Assembly: GCA_022376925.1 (NCBI GenBank) | Contig: JAIOJX010000005.1 | Location: 8,832,501-8,896,500, forward strand | Length of the DNA: 64,000 nucleotides | Reading direction: 5' to 3' | Origin: Tragulus kanchil | Taxonomy: Eukaryota; Chordata; Mammalia; Artiodactyla; Tragulidae | Part shown: in pieces, positions 31,067 to 43,801 of the stretch | How the letters are laid out: each line of letters opens with the position of its first letter | Numbering within the stretch: position 1 is the stretch's first letter | The notes under the pieces: model-generated | What the model was told of the DNA's origin: nothing | The model's database searches: none | What the model saw: the letters and a program-made list of their open reading frames with translations, nothing else | Position numbers and translations under genes: made by a program

Positions 31067-33042
31067 CGCCCACCCCCCTCCCTCCCCACCCCAATCCCCC
31101 GCCCCAAAAGGTCAGTGAGCATGTTCATCTCCCCTACTAGAGAGTGAATGACTCAAGAGTAAGGGCCATAGTAAGTGCTTAACCTATTATTATAACAAAT
31201 AAATCCTTGTGGTCACAATTAGATCAGCAGAGACACTTCAGACCCATGGGCAGCTAGTTTCTGTTTCTATTTCTTTGCCCTGGGAGACCAGCGATGTTGC
31301 CAAATGCTGTCCCCTCCATGACTCTTGGCCACTTTGTAAGAGAAGTACCCTTGCATCATCCAGTTGATGCTTGGTGTCGGGATGCTACTGACCTAAAGGC
31401 GCCCATTCCTGAGATGGTTTTCCTCCCACCTGTCCTCCTTCAGGTCTCACTCAGCCAGGTCCAGCTCTCCTCTGCTGTGCGACACACCAGGGGAAAATCC
31501 ATAAATGGGAACACAACTAGCGTACCCCTCGTCCCTCACGGACACAAGTTAAAAGGAGTCAGACTGCCTTTTCTTGCTGTCCTATTTGTTTCTTATGCCA
31601 TGCAGGGTCCCATTTTCACTAAAAGTCAACAACTGTTTATTGATCTCCAGGAGCCGAAAAGATTTGGGGCATGGTGCCAGAAGCCTGATGCATCAGGAAA
31701 TGTGAACTCAGAAAAACAGACATTTCATGAGGCTTTGCTGAGCCAGCACACTGTGTGAGATCACTGAGACCGCAGGCCCCATCACATGCATTTGCTCAAC
31801 CAACTGGTGAGGCCTGAACAGGGTACCGTTTTCAAAGACGTTAGTTCTAGGTAATTGCTGGAAAAATCCTCTAGCTCAACGGTATCCAGCAGAACTTGCT
31901 GCAATGATGAGACTTTTATATCTACACTGGCCAAGAAGGTCCCTTTATTTTGCCTTGATTAGTGCAAGGCGCTGGTTTGATCCCTGGCCTGGGAAGATCC
32001 CACGTGCTGCAGAGCGGCTGGACTGATGTGTCCAGTTACCGAGTGGAGCTCTGGAGCGCACGCGCCCAGAGCCTGCTCTCTGCGATGTCAGAGGCCACGG
32101 CGATGGGAGGCCCACAGGAGCCAAAGAACAAAGACGGATGAAAATAGAGAAATGAAACACCAATAGAAGTGGCCCGCCCACCTCACCCCCCCCCCCCACC
32201 CCCCCCCAAAAAGGTCAGTGAGCATGTTCATCTCCCCTACTAGAGAGTGAATGACTCAAGAGTAAGGGCCATAGTAAGTGCTTAACCTATTATTATAACA
32301 AATAAATCCTTGTGGTCACAATTAGATCAGCAGAGACACTTCAGACCCATGGGCAGCTAGTTTCTGTTTCTATTTCTTTGCCCTGGGAGACCAGCGATGT
32401 TGCCAAATGCTGTCCCCTCCATGACTCTTGGCCACTTTGTAAGAGAAGTACCCTTGCATCATCCAGTTGATGCTTGGTGTCGGGATGCTACTGACCTAAA
32501 GGCGCCCATTCCTGAGATGGTTTTCCTCCCACCTGTCCTCCTTCAGGTCTCACTCAGCCAGGTCCAGCTCTCCTCTGCTGTGCGACACACCAGGGGAAAA
32601 TCCATAAATGGGAACACAACTAGCGTACCCCTCGTCCCTCACGGACACAAGTTAAAAGGAGTCAGACTGCCTTTTCTTGCTGTCCTATTTGTTTCTTATG
32701 CCATGCAGGGTCCCATTTTCACTAAAAGTCAACAACTGTTTATTGATCTCCAGGAGCCGAAAAGATTTGGGGCATGGTGCCAGAAGCCTGATGCATCAGG
32801 AAATGTGAACTCAGAAAAACAGACATTTCATGAGGCTTTGCTGAGCCAGCACACTGTGTGAGATCACTGAGACCGCAGGCCCCATCACATGCATTTGCTC
32901 AACCAACTGGTGAGGCCTGAACAGGGTACCGTTTTCAAAGACGTTAGTTCTAGGTAATTGCTGGAAAAATCCTCTAGCTCAGCGGTATCCAGCAGAACTT
33001 GCTGCAATGATGAGACTTTTATATCTACACTGGCCAAGAAGG
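30851..33042 (+). repeat. near-perfect duplication 8 with 20-base filler (period about 1108)
   Basis: Bases 30851-31940 recur at 31961-33042, separated by 20 unmatched bases (31941-31960). The two copies disagree most in a C-rich tract (31067-31108 versus 32175-32210), where one has mixed C/T/A and the other long C-runs. A 154-codon frame is repeated intact (31294 and 32397) but has no recognisable product. Confidence 0.94.
31961..32174 (+). mobile_element. CHR SINE, 5'-truncated (second copy, duplication 8)
   Basis: Copy of 30851-31064. The first 40 bases of the SINE are missing because the duplicated unit starts inside it. Confidence 0.82.
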
Positions 33043-34897
33043 TAGCCACAAGCCTTGTATAGTTGTTAAGCCCTTGAATTAGCTAGTGCAACTGAGGGCT
33101 TGTCTTCTCTGTTTTAACTTATTGAAATTTAATTTGACCCATGTGGATAGTGACTACCACATTGGGTAGTGCAGTTCTGGGTGAACAAGACTGAGGGCTT
33201 CCTAGACATGCAGGACATTTAGTGCTAAAACCAGTCAGTCCGAGGCAAACTAGGAAGGTGATCACCCTACAACAGATCCCTTCGTAAAATATGCTTGGTA
33301 TTTGGGGAAGTGAGACATAGACATGTGCTGACTAGACTGTAGAGTGAAAGGAAGGGTAATGCCGAGGCAAGATAAAGAACTGAATTTTCCTTGCCAGGTA
33401 AAACACAAATAAAATATTCCTTCAAATGAATGGATTGATGTGATCTACAGAGTTGATTCTTAAAAGTGAAGGAGGCTGTGTAAAACTGCAGTAAAAACCT
33501 GAATATAGGAAACGCCAACAACACTCCTTCTCAGACTATCTGAAGAAACCACCAATAACCTACCTGACCATGTTTCGAATCCTGCTCAAGCCAGAAAATA
33601 GAAGATCACTGGTGAGTTCACTGGAAAACCTTAATTCCCTTGATTTCCTCATCTCAGCCAATGGAGGGGCTGAGAACCCTTAGAAGTACCTACTGGAATA
33701 TGCTTTTCCTGGGAAAGGCTTCTCTACCCCAGTATCTCAGCATTCTCTTACTTCCTCTGGAGTAACGCTCTGTTAAGAGGGTTCTTTTTTTTTTGCTCAC
33801 ATCAAAAGTCAACAACTGTTTATTGATCTCCAGGAGCCGGGAAGATTAGGGGCATGGTTTCAGAAGCCTGATGCATCAGGAAATGTGAACTCTGAAAAAC
33901 AAAATTTCATGAGGCTTTGCTGAGCCAGCACACTGTGTGAGATCACTGAGACCGCAGGCCCCATCACATGCATTTGCTCAACCAACTGGTGAGGCCTGAA
34001 CAGGGTACCGTTTTCAAAGACGTTAGTTCTAGGTAATTGCTGGAAAAATCCTCTAGCTCAACGGTATCCAGCAGAACTTGCTGCAATGATGAGACTTTTA
34101 TATCTACACTGGCCAAGAAGGTAGCCACAAGCCTTGTATAGTTGTTAAGCCCTTGAATTAGCTAGTGCAACTGAGGGCTTGTCTTCTCTGTTTTAACTTA
34201 TTGAAATTTAATTTGACCCATGTGGATAGTGACTACCACATTGGGTAGTGCAGTTCTGGGTGAACAAGACTGAGGGCTTCCTAGACATGCAGGACATTTA
34301 GTGCTAAAACCAGTCAGTCCGAGGCAAACTAGGAAGGTGATCACCCTACAACAGATCCCTTCGTAAAATATGCTTGGTATTTGGGGAAGTGAGACATAGA
34401 CATGTGCTGACTAGACTGTAGAGTGAAAGGAAGGGTAATGCCGAGGCAAGATAAAGAACTGAATTTTCCTTGCCAGGTAAAACACAAATAAAATATTCCT
34501 TCAAATGAATGGATTGATGTGATCTACAGAGTTGATTCTTAAAAGTGAAGGAGGCTGTGTAAAACTGCAGTAAAAACCTGAATATAGGAAACGCCAACAA
34601 CACTCCTTCTCAGACTATCTGAAGAAACCACCAATAACCTACCTGACCATGTTTCGAATCCTGCTCAAGCCAGAAAATAGAAGATCACTGGTGAGTTCAC
34701 TGGAAAACCTTAATTCCCTTGATTTCCTCATCTCAGCCAATGGAGGGGCTGAGAACCCTTAGAAGTACCTACTGGAATATGCTTTTCCTGGGAAAGGCTT
34801 CTCTACCCCAGTATCTCAGCTACCTGCCAACCAGAGGACCCCAAACTCATCTTGAGTGACTTCCTCTGGAGTAAGCGTTGTTCTCTGTTAAGAGGGC
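32720..34897 (+). repeat. duplication 9 with degraded inner edges (period 1080)
   Basis: Bases 32720-33784 recur at 33801-34897. The last 60 bases of copy 1 are garbled relative to copy 2: a 39-base stretch is missing and GTAACGC replaces GTAAGCG. The first 110 bases of copy 2 carry several substitutions and lost bases (AGATTTGG/AGATTAGG, CAGACATT/CAAAATT). The middle is essentially identical. A T-run filler lies at the junction (33785-33800). Its first 323 bases exist three times. Confidence 0.93.
33043..33783. other. intergenic sequence, nothing recognised
   Basis: No repeat family was recognised. The 85-codon minus-strand frame at 33267-33524 recurs at 34346-34603 through duplication 9 and is unassigned. 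Confidence 0.45.
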
Positions 34898-35086
34898 TCG
34901 GATAGGACCATATATTAGTGTCATGTTGTAATTAGAAATTTATTAGATTGATCTCAACTATCAAGATTGTGAAGGAATAAAGTAAGGCAGTAGTCTCTAA
35001 ACATCTTTGATTAAGCATCCTTATCAACAGAACTTTTGAGCTCTGCCCCCAGTAGATGTATATTTATTGGTAACTACTGTCTACCT

Positions 35087-35278
35087 GGGGCTCCCCTCGT
35101 GGCTCAGATGATAAAGAATCTTCCTGAAATTCAGGTAGACCCAGGTTTGATCCCTAGGTCTGGAAGATCCCCTGGAGAAGGGAATGGCTCCAGTATTCTT
35201 GCCTGGAAAATCCCATCAACAAAGGAACCTGGCGATGTACAGTCCATACAACGAGTTAGGCACAGAAACTCAAATAAC
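35087..35278 (+). mobile_element. Bov-tA SINE
   Basis: GGCTCCCCTCGTGGCTCAG, CAGGTTTGATCCCTAGGTC, GATCCCCTGGAGAAGGGAATG and CCAGTATTCTTGCCTGG. The 140-codon frame 35036-35458 is largely this SINE. Confidence 0.88.
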
Positions 35279-36184
35279 ACTTTTACTGTCTATCCATACA
35301 TTTTCATAAAGCATTTTTTAAAATATTTTGAAGAAAAAGCCTACTTTTATTTTGTTTTATTTGCCTTGTTTTGCCAGCACCGCCTCTCCAGTTCGTTTGC
35401 TCTAAATCAGCATCCATATGAAAACGCGTATGTGATTTCAGGCATCTGGATGACCTGAATCACCATGGCTTTAAAAGTAATGATGTCTTGGATGCCTTGG
35501 TGTCATTAGAGCTAAAAGTTACCCTGTTTCAGCATTCTACATTTATTACTTAGGTTTTTATTTCTGTTACTTTGCTTCTTCACATTTACAGCTTTCTCAT
35601 CCTTAAATGAATATTGATGTGTCTACAGAGTTGATTCTTAAAAGTGAAGGAGGCTGTGTAAAACTGCAGTAAAAACCTGAATATAGGAAACGCCAACAAC
35701 ACTCCTTCTCAGACTATCTGAAGAAACCACCAATAACCTACCTGACCATGTTTCGAATCCTGCTCAAGCCAGAAAATAGAAGATCACTGGTGAGTTCACT
35801 GGAAAACCTTAATTCCCTTGATTTCCTCATCTCAGCCAATGGAGGGCTGAGAACCCTTAGAAGTACCTACTGGAATATGCTTTTCCTGGGAAAGGCTTCT
35901 CTACCCCAGTATCTCAGCTACCTGCCAACCAGAGGACCCCAAACTCATCTTGAGTGACTTCCTCTGGAGTAAGCGTTGTTCTCTGTTAAGAGGGCTCGGA
36001 TAGGACCATATATTAGTGTCATGTTGTAATTAGAAATTTATTAGATTGATCTCAACTATCAAGATTGTGAAGGAATAAAGTAAGGCAGTAGTCTCTAAAC
36101 ATCTTTGATTAAGCATCCTTATCAACAGAACTTTTGAGCTCTGCCCCCAGTAGATGTATATTTATTGGTAACTACTGTCTACCT

Positions 36185-36376
36185 GGGGCTCCCCTCGTGG
36201 CTCAGATGATAAAGAATCTTCCTGAAATTCAGGTAGACCCAGGTTTGATCCCTAGGTCTGGAAGATCCCCTGGAGAAGGGAATGGCTCCAGTATTCTTGC
36301 CTGGAAAATCCCATCAACAAAGGAACCTGGCGATGTACAGTCCATACAACGAGTTAGGCACAGAAACTCAAATAAC
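36185..36376 (+). mobile_element. Bov-tA SINE (second copy, duplication 10)
   Basis: Same insertion as 35087-35278, offset 1098. Confidence 0.88.
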
Positions 36377-36698
36377 ACTTTTACTGTCTATCCATACATT
36401 TTCATAAAGCATTTTTTAAAATATTTTGAAGAAAAAGCCTACTTTTATTTTGTTTTATTTGCCTTGTTTTGCCAGCACCGCCTCTCCAGTTCGTTTGCTC
36501 TAAATCAGCATCCATATGAAAACGCGTATGTGATTTCAGGCATCTGGATGACCTGAATCACCATGGCTTTAAAAGTAATGATGTCTTGGATGCCTTGGTG
36601 TCATTAGAGCTAAAAGTTACCCTGTTTCAGCATTCTACATTTATTACTTAGGTTTTTATTTCTGTTACTTTGCTTCTTCACATTTACAGCTTTCTCAT

Positions 36699-37159
36699 GC
36701 ATTTCTTTTTCTTACCACGGGGCCACCGGAGGACAGTGGGGGACTGGTGCTACAGTTGCTGAGATAAATAGAAAATGAGATCAAGGCCTTGAGTCTAGTT
36801 CCCTTATGAATCAACTTCCAGTCTTGTAATCAGGGGCATGAAACATCTTTGTCCATAAGAATCAGCTGAGGATTTTTTTTTTTTTTCCCCTCTGATTTCA
36901 ACCCAAGAGATTTTGTTTCTTGGGTCTGGGGAAGAATCAACATTCAGAATAAGATCCGCCCCCTCCCCACCCCTCCCATGCTGACGGTCCATACTTGGGC
37001 TGTGCTCGTATTTCCAGAAATCCTGGAGGAGACAGTGGGAATGGATGATCACCAAGGCGCGCTCACTAGTGAGTGAAACTGTCTCGATTTTACTCCATGG
37101 TGACAGCGGCTCAGAAGCATGATCTTTGTCATCTAACTCAAGGAATGGCGAAATGGAAG
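36699..37159. other. intergenic sequence with a possible MER5 relic
   Basis: Bases 36835-36960 (TAAGAATCAGCTGAGGATTT, then a T-run, AGAGATTTTG and CTTGGGTCTGGGG) weakly resemble a MER5-type hAT MITE. The remainder is unassigned. Confidence 0.4.
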
Positions 37160-39330
37160 GGCAGAGTGTGTAGGCGGGGGTGTGTGCAGAGGCAACGCCA
37201 AGTTTCCATCTATGAAGCTGAACACTAGGGACTGGCTTTCTTTCTCTCTCGAGAAGAAAGCTTGGTTTTTGTTTGTTTGTAAGCTTATTTTGAATATATC
37301 CATTTTCAACACACTACATCCTTTAGAAATTACACCTTTTTAATCTTATACTTCCAAAAACTCTCTTGTAGATTTATGTCTAACAACTGTGCCATTCCCC
37401 AACTAGCCCCTCCAAATAGTTGTTGAAATCTGATCTCTTGATTCATGGTTCACAGTGTGACTGAGGCCAGGTGTTGATCTCGGTCCCAAGGTAAACTTAT
37501 TTCTGAGACACTGCAAGAACACAAACAGCTTACGACATCCAACTGTACACTTTCCTGCTTGCCACAGGTGAGTTATGCAATCAGGAGGGCAGAGGCAGCA
37601 GGATGATTTACTTCTGAGACCTCTTAAGCCCCAGCAAATAGACCCCAAGTAGATGAGCCTATTCCCCACATCCTGAATCTATCCAGACCTGTCTGTCACC
37701 AACATGAGCACAGGGCCTGGTTCTGAAGACAGGATTCTAGATATGCTCCCTGATTAAGAGAATAGTGGTTATTTCTGAAATAGATAAAACACCATTCCAG
37801 ATGCAGACTCTTTAGAAAGCCTTATTGCAATTTTCAATATTTACCTTCACCATTTTCTTTGTTTTGAGACATGCATGACCTCGAAAAATCAATGAGCATG
37901 ATTAGTCAGAAAATGAAATTTTTCTTTGCTTATAGGAATTAATTTGGCAAGCTGCGCTTAATTGAGCAAGAATGTTTGCACTGGCCATATTTTGTGTATC
38001 TAACCCTCTGTATAAGATTGTGCCCTGTGATCACTTTGAAATGCCATCTGCCTGTTCATGTTTTGAAGGGCTGTTGCAGGAGGGCTTTAATAAACTCTAA
38101 TGGTGTGAGAAAGGAAGGTTTCTTGTTTCTTGGTTTCACATAAGGCATATGCTCAATCATAATTCTGTTATTTGCTGCTCATTGAAATCATGTCAGTCCT
38201 GAGAGAAGAGCATTCAGGGAAATTTTATTCTAAATCACATCCATGGGTGAGGCAGAGTGTGTAGGCGGGTGTGCAGAGGCAACGCCAAGTTTCCATCTAT
38301 GAAGCTGAACACTAGGGACTGGCTTTCTTTCTCTCTCGAGAAGAAAGCTTGGTTTTTGTTTGTTTGTAAGCTTATTTTGAATATATCCATTTTCAACACA
38401 CTACATCCTTTAGAAATTACACCTTTTAATCTTATACTTCCAAAAACTCTCTTGTAGATTTATGTCTAACAACTGTGCCATTCCCCAACTAGCCCCTCCA
38501 AATAGTTGTTGAAATCTGATCTCTTGATTCATGGTTCACAGTGTGACTGAGGCCAGGTGTTGATCTCGGTCCCAAGGTAAACTTATTTCTGAGACACTGC
38601 AAGAACACAAACAGCTTACGACATCCAACTGTACACTTTCCTGCTTGCCACAGGTGAGTTATGCAATCAGGAGGGCAGAGGCAGCAGGATGATTTACTTC
38701 TGAGACCTCTTAAGCCCCAGCAAATAGACCCCAAGTAGATGAGCCTATTCCCCACATCCTGAATCTATCCAGACCTGTCTGTCACCAACATGAGCACAGG
38801 GCCTGGTTCTGAAGACAGGATTCTAGATATGCTCCCTGATTAAGAGAATAGTGGTTATTTCTGAAATAGATAAAACACCATTCCAGATGCAGACTCTTTA
38901 GAAAGCCTTATTGCAATTTTCAATATTTACCTTCACCATTTTCTTTGTTTTGAGACATGCATGACCTCGAAAAATCAATGAGCATGATTAGTCAGAAAAT
39001 GAAATTTTTCTTTGCTTATAGGAATTAATTTGGCAAGCTGCGCTTAATTGAGCAAGAATGTTTGCACTGGCCATATTTTGTGTATCTAACCCTCTGTATA
39101 AGATTGTGCCCTGTGATCACTTTGAAATGCCATCTGCCTGTTCATGTTTTGAAGGGCTGTTGCAGGAGGGCTTTAATAAACTCTAATGGTGTGAGAAAGG
39201 AAGGTTTCTTGTTTCTTGGTTTCACATAAGGCATATGCTCAATCATAATTCTGTTATTTGCTGCTCATTGAAATCATGTCAGTCCTGAGAGAAGAGCATT
39301 CAGGAAATCATTCTAAATCACATCCATGGG
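37160..39330 (+). repeat. near-perfect head-to-tail duplication 11 (period 1091 to 1083)
   Basis: Bases 37160-38247 recur at 38251-39330. Copy 2 has lost bases within 25 of its start (GGCGGGGGTGTGTGC/GGCGGGTGTGC). The two disagree again at the copy 1 end (CAGGGAAATTTTATTC/CAGGAAATCATTC). No repeat family was recognised in the unit. Confidence 0.94.
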
Positions 39331-41415
39331 ATTTCTCCAAGATCCCTGAGATTTGCTCGTTCAGTTCAATAGGAAGATCTAACAGCAAAGACACCGCAGC
39401 ATCCCCTACCCAGCAAGGGGAACTGCGGTAGACGGTTTTACCTGAACTTAGCACATCATTCTGCTGCCCTTGCTCCAGGGCACCTGTGCTCCCCAACCAG
39501 CTCTCATCTCCTTCATACGCCTTCAGAATGGTTTCCAGTGTTTCCCAAGTACTTATCAATTTTACCCCTTGTGAATGGAGAGGCTGGAGAACTGTGAAGG
39601 GTGGAGTGGATCGAGTTAGGCCTGACTGAGTGGCCAGTAGTGTGGGAGAGGCCCCTTTGCTTCCCTTCGGCCCTTCCCTTAAGTGTTTAAGACACTTTGC
39701 CACCCGAAGCTCTCCCACTCGGGTTGGTACTTTGCTAATTGGAAAAATAAAAGAGCAAAAGACTAGGCACCATGGTGCATGTAGATATCTGAGACGCTGG
39801 GAAACGGCACAGGCTAGACGGCACTGAACTCCTGTGACGTTTCCTTCTTTCTCAGGGTAGAAAGAACACTTTTGCTGATTGTAAAACTGAGAATAAGTGA
39901 TAGCGGAACTCCTAGGCTTTGAAAGCAAGAAGGTCAGAGGAAAGGGACATTTTCTCAACGTTCAGGCATCCGTTGCTCCTTCAATGATTCATGGAGTGCT
40001 CAGATGGCAGGTACCTGAGGTCCTCCCAGGGCTGCTTGCGGAGCAGGTGCATTGGGTGTGGCCCAGCACAGGTGTGCGTCCCCAGACAGCAAGTGGCAGG
40101 ACGCACCTGGGCTCACTCTTCTTTGTGACTCACTGGATTTATGTGGTCTAGATCTGCTGACCATCTGGAAACTCCATAGCTGAATCTACCTTGCAGGCAC
40201 ACTTTGCCAACAGGTGTACTTCGCCAGGGGTCTTCCAACAGCAGCAGTGCCATATGGGTAGGCTCACCTACTAGGGACTTTGGGGTTTAAAGCTGAGGAA
40301 CGTTTTGGCCAGATAAGAGGAGGAGCAGTCGTACTTGAACATGACATCAGGGAGGATGTGGAGGTGAGGTAGACCTTTCCGTGTTTTAGAAAACACATCT
40401 CACTGACATCCTGCTGACATTTATCATAGGATTTTGATAATAAATAGCCACTCCCTGTGAGTCTTTTAAAGAACAGAAGGAAACAAGATAGAAGAACAGA
40501 AGGAAACAAGAAAGAAGGAAACAAGTAGTGTTTTAAGTTGGAGAAAACTGCTGGAGGAGGAGGAAAGGCATCCTGCTCTTAGATCTATCTCAGTGTATCC
40601 TGTGGGCAGGAAGGTTCCTCATCACCCCTCACCGCTCCGTTGTCTTTGACCAAAACAGCAGACGGCATTCAACCTCTCTGTGTGATTTCACACTGAAACT
40701 GGAACTCAACAGACATCCAGCAGCACTTCACGGGCACAGAGCGTCAATGTTCAGAAACCCAAGTGGCAGTTCTGAGAAGCTGCATAAATCCGTGCCCCTG
40801 CCCACCCTCTGAAAGGCCCCTCACCCTCTCCCCAGCTGCTCCTCGCCATACACTGGTGACGCTCCAACGTCAGCTCTCATGGGCATGGAGCTCACCCCCA
40901 GCAGCCCAAGTTTCCTAAGAATGAAAGGCAAGGGGTAGAGACCACGCCGGCTTCCTGAGCGCAGGGGATTTCCAGCCCAGAGCTCCGCCTCCCACTGGCC
41001 GAGCTCTTACCCAAAGGCCAGACATGCTGTGTGGGAAGGGCAGTCCCCTCGCCTCCTTACCTGCTCACGTAGCTGCCTCTCTGCCCAAGCCAGCCGTCTC
41101 TCTGGGAGGACGGTCGCCAGCAAGCTGTTTTTCTTACGACTTGGCCTCGCCTTGCATGATTTCTGTAGGATGGCCCTGTTCCCAAACACATTCATCGTGC
41201 TCTGTTGCAAAATAGAAGAACAGGAAAGGTGGCCCAGGCCTGGGGAGTCTCTGGGGCTGGCTGCCCGCCCGGGAGAAGGCTCTCAAAGGGGGGCAGGCAG
41301 CATACCTGACTGATGCGTGGTCACAGCTGTGGATGCCAGGAAGCGTGGGTACAGCCGCCGGCAAGGGCCACGTTTTGGGCGGGAGGGGTGAGTGGGAGTT
41401 CAGAGGTCATTTCCT
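39331..41415. other. intergenic sequence with the longest open frame of the window
   Basis: Single-copy DNA. The minus-strand frame 39308-39958 (216 codons) is the longest in the window, but I recognise no domain. It starts within duplication 11's second copy. A purine-rich imperfect repeat of GAACAGAAGGAAACAAG-type units is at 40470-40527. A GC-rich block with several overlapping frames is at 41000-41400. Confidence 0.45.
40470..40527 (+). repeat. purine-rich imperfect short tandem repeat
   Basis: Successive units of roughly AAGAACAGAAGGAAACAAG are repeated about three times with variation. Confidence 0.7.
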
Positions 41416-41719
41416 GCAGGGCTAGACTTGTCCATCTGAAGGAGGAATGTACAAACATAGGGCGGTAGAGGAAGAGGTGTGTCTGTGATTGGTGGGGGGC
41501 ACGGTGTGTGTGTGAATGCCACACAAATGGCTTCTCTCAGTGAAGCCAATTGCATTGAAGTATAATCAAAATACAGAGAACTGAACATATCTACTATCTA
41601 ATGAGTACAAACTGATGAGTTCAGGCAAATGCAAAGCCACGGTACCAGCACTATAATCGAGGGAAAGGACGTTTCCAGAACCTCCCAACTCTTCCTCATA
41701 TTCCTTAGGCTTGTCTGGT

Positions 41720-41722
<3 letters not shown>

Positions 41723-41755
<33 letters not shown>

Positions 41756-41760
41756 TGTGT
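41723..41760 (+). repeat. (TG)n microsatellite
   Basis: About 15 TG units with one GAG interruption. The second copy is at 42873-42910 with the same unit count as far as I can count. Confidence 0.9.
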
Positions 41761-42274
41761 GGTAAGAACACTTAACATGAGATCTACAGTCCTAACAAGA
41801 TGCTAAGCACACGACCCTGTACTGTTTGCTAACGGTAGGCATATATGTTGCACAGCAGCTCTCTAGAGCTTATTCATGTACCATACCTGAGACTCTGTAC
41901 CCTCTGGGAGCTAAAACAGCTCCCCACGTAGAGCTGATTTTCCTTTCACTGAACCTCTGTTTCACAAGAAGGTGCAAGGGCTTTGGGTTCTCCTCCCATG
42001 AAGCAGCATGATTCAGCAGTGGTTTTCAAATATTTCTTTTTAAAACCCCGGACGCCTTTTTTTTTTTTTTTTTGTCGAAGCCCTACCCCTGAGCCCCAAA
42101 TTACAAATGAGATCAAAGCAGAATTGCTCTGGTGGGAGGGGATGCTGGCCCAAGTCAACCAAGACCCTCCACTAATTCCCCTCTCTGTGTTCAGGAAGGC
42201 CCCAGAGATACCCGCATTGAGTCCCCGAAGCTCCCCAGAACAAACTTTAATAAACCTGTAGGTGAGGAGGAAGG

Positions 42275-42475
42275 GGTCTGGCAGACCTGGGCTTGGATTC
42301 TGTTTCTGCTGTTTGTGAGCACTGAGACTTTTGGTCATTCATTAATACCTCTGCACCTTAGTTTCTGCATCTGTAAAATGGGAATGATTGCACTTAAGTA
42401 GCGACAAGGACAGGAGAAAATGCAATCAAGGCACTCGGCACCCAGCCTGGCACATTGGATTTTTACACAACTATT
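42275..42475 (+). mobile_element. MIR SINE
   Basis: CAGACCTGGGCTTGGATTC, CACCTTAGTTTCTGCATCTG, TAAAATGGGAATGATTGC and CACCCAGCCTGGCACA are the MIR order. The second copy is at 43425-43625. Confidence 0.78.
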
Positions 42476-42869
42476 GTTGCTCTAGCTATTTCATTAAGAT
42501 GGGTTGCGCCAGGAGAGTTAAGCAGTGACGGGGAGACTTTCCTTAGCAGACACTGTTACTTAGTGGCAGGGCTAGACTTGTCCATCTGAAGGAGGAATGT
42601 ACAAACATAGGGCGGTAGAGGAAGAGGTGTGTCTGTGATTGGTGGGGGGCACGGTGTGTGTGTGAATGCCACACAAATGGCTTCTCTCAGTGAAGCCAAT
42701 TGCATTGAAGTATAATCAAAATACAGAGAACTGAACATATCTACTATCTAATGAGTACAAACTGATGAGTTCAGGCAAATGCAAAGCCACGGTACCAGCA
42801 CTATAATCGAGGGAAAGGACGTTTCCAGAACCTCCCAACTCTTCCTCATATTCCTTAGGCTTGTCTGGT

Positions 42870-42872
<3 letters not shown>

Positions 42873-42905
<33 letters not shown>

Positions 42906-42910
42906 TGTGT
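42873..42910 (+). repeat. (TG)n microsatellite (second copy, duplication 12)
   Basis: Same tract as 41723-41760, offset 1150. Confidence 0.9.
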
Positions 42911-43424
42911 GGTAAGAACACTTAACATGAGATCTACAGTCCTAACAAGATGCTAAGCACACGACCCTGTACTGTTTGCTAACGGTAGGCATATATGTTG
43001 CACAGCAGCTCTCTAGAGCTTATTCATGTACCATACCTGAGACTCTGTACCCTCTGGGAGCTAAAACAGCTCCCCACGTAGAGCTGATTTTCCTTTCACT
43101 GAACCTCTGTTTCACAAGAAGGTGCAAGGGCTTTGGGTTCTCCTCCCATGAAGCAGCATGATTCAGCAGTGGTTTTCAAATATTTCTTTTTAAAACCCCG
43201 GACGCCTTTTTTTTTTTTTTTTTTTTGAAGCCCTACCCCTGAGCCCCAAATTACAAATGAGATCAAAGCAGAATTGCTCTGGTGGGAGGGGATGCTGGCC
43301 CAAGTCAACCAAGACCCTCCACTAATTCCCCTCTCTGTGTTCAGGAAGGCCCCAGAGATACCCGCATTGAGTCCCCGAAGCTCCCCAGAACAAACTTTAA
43401 TAAACCTGTAGGTGAGGAGGAAGG

Positions 43425-43625
43425 GGTCTGGCAGACCTGGGCTTGGATTCTGTTTCTGCTGTTTGTGAGCACTGAGACTTTTGGTCATTCATTAATACCT
43501 CTGCACCTTAGTTTCTGCATCTGTAAAATGGGAATGATTGCACTTAAGTAGCGACAAGGACAGGAGAAAATGCAATCAAGGCACTCGGCACCCAGCCTGG
43601 CACATTGGATTTTTACACAACTATT
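43425..43625 (+). mobile_element. MIR SINE (second copy, duplication 12)
   Basis: Same element as 42275-42475, offset 1150. Confidence 0.78.
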
Positions 43626-43801
43626 GTTGCTCTAGCTATTTCATTAAGATGGGTTGCGGCCAGGAGAGTTAAGCAGTGACGGGGGAGACTTTCCTTAGTT
43701 CAGAACTGTTACGGTTGTTACTTAGTGGGCACCCCTTTCTTTAAAGCATGTTTTGTTTGGTATCCTCTCTTTCAAATCAGGACAGTGAGGGGAATAAGCA
43801 G

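Larger units (their letters stand above)
34503..36698 (+). repeat. near-perfect head-to-tail duplication 10 (period 1098)
   Basis: Bases 34503-35600 recur at 35604-36698. Differences lie near the start of copy 2 (GATGTGATCTAC/GATGTGTCTAC, GGAGGGGCTG/GGAGGGCTG). It carries a Bov-tA SINE. Its first 395 bases are also within duplication 9 and so occur three times. Confidence 0.94.
41416..43729 (+). repeat. near-perfect head-to-tail duplication 12 (period 1150)
   Basis: Bases 41416-42565 recur at 42566-43729. The last 60 bases of copy 1 are degraded relative to copy 2: GTTGCGCC/GTTGCGGCC, ACGGGGAG/ACGGGGGAG, and a collapsed CAGACACTGTTACTTAG. The unit holds a TG tract, a T-run (42057-42073; 43207-43226) and a MIR. 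Confidence 0.95.

Noticed and set aside
31294..32861. Identical 154-codon frames at 31294 and 32397
   Set aside because: Identity comes from duplication 8. I see no domain, no splice context and no repeat-independent support for coding.
35036..36556. Two identical 140-codon frames suggesting a duplicated gene
   Set aside because: The N-terminal half is a Bov-tA SINE, and the identity comes from duplication 10.
42100..43551. Repeated 130- and 89-codon frames
   Set aside because: They include MIR sequence, a T-run and duplication 12. No recognisable product.
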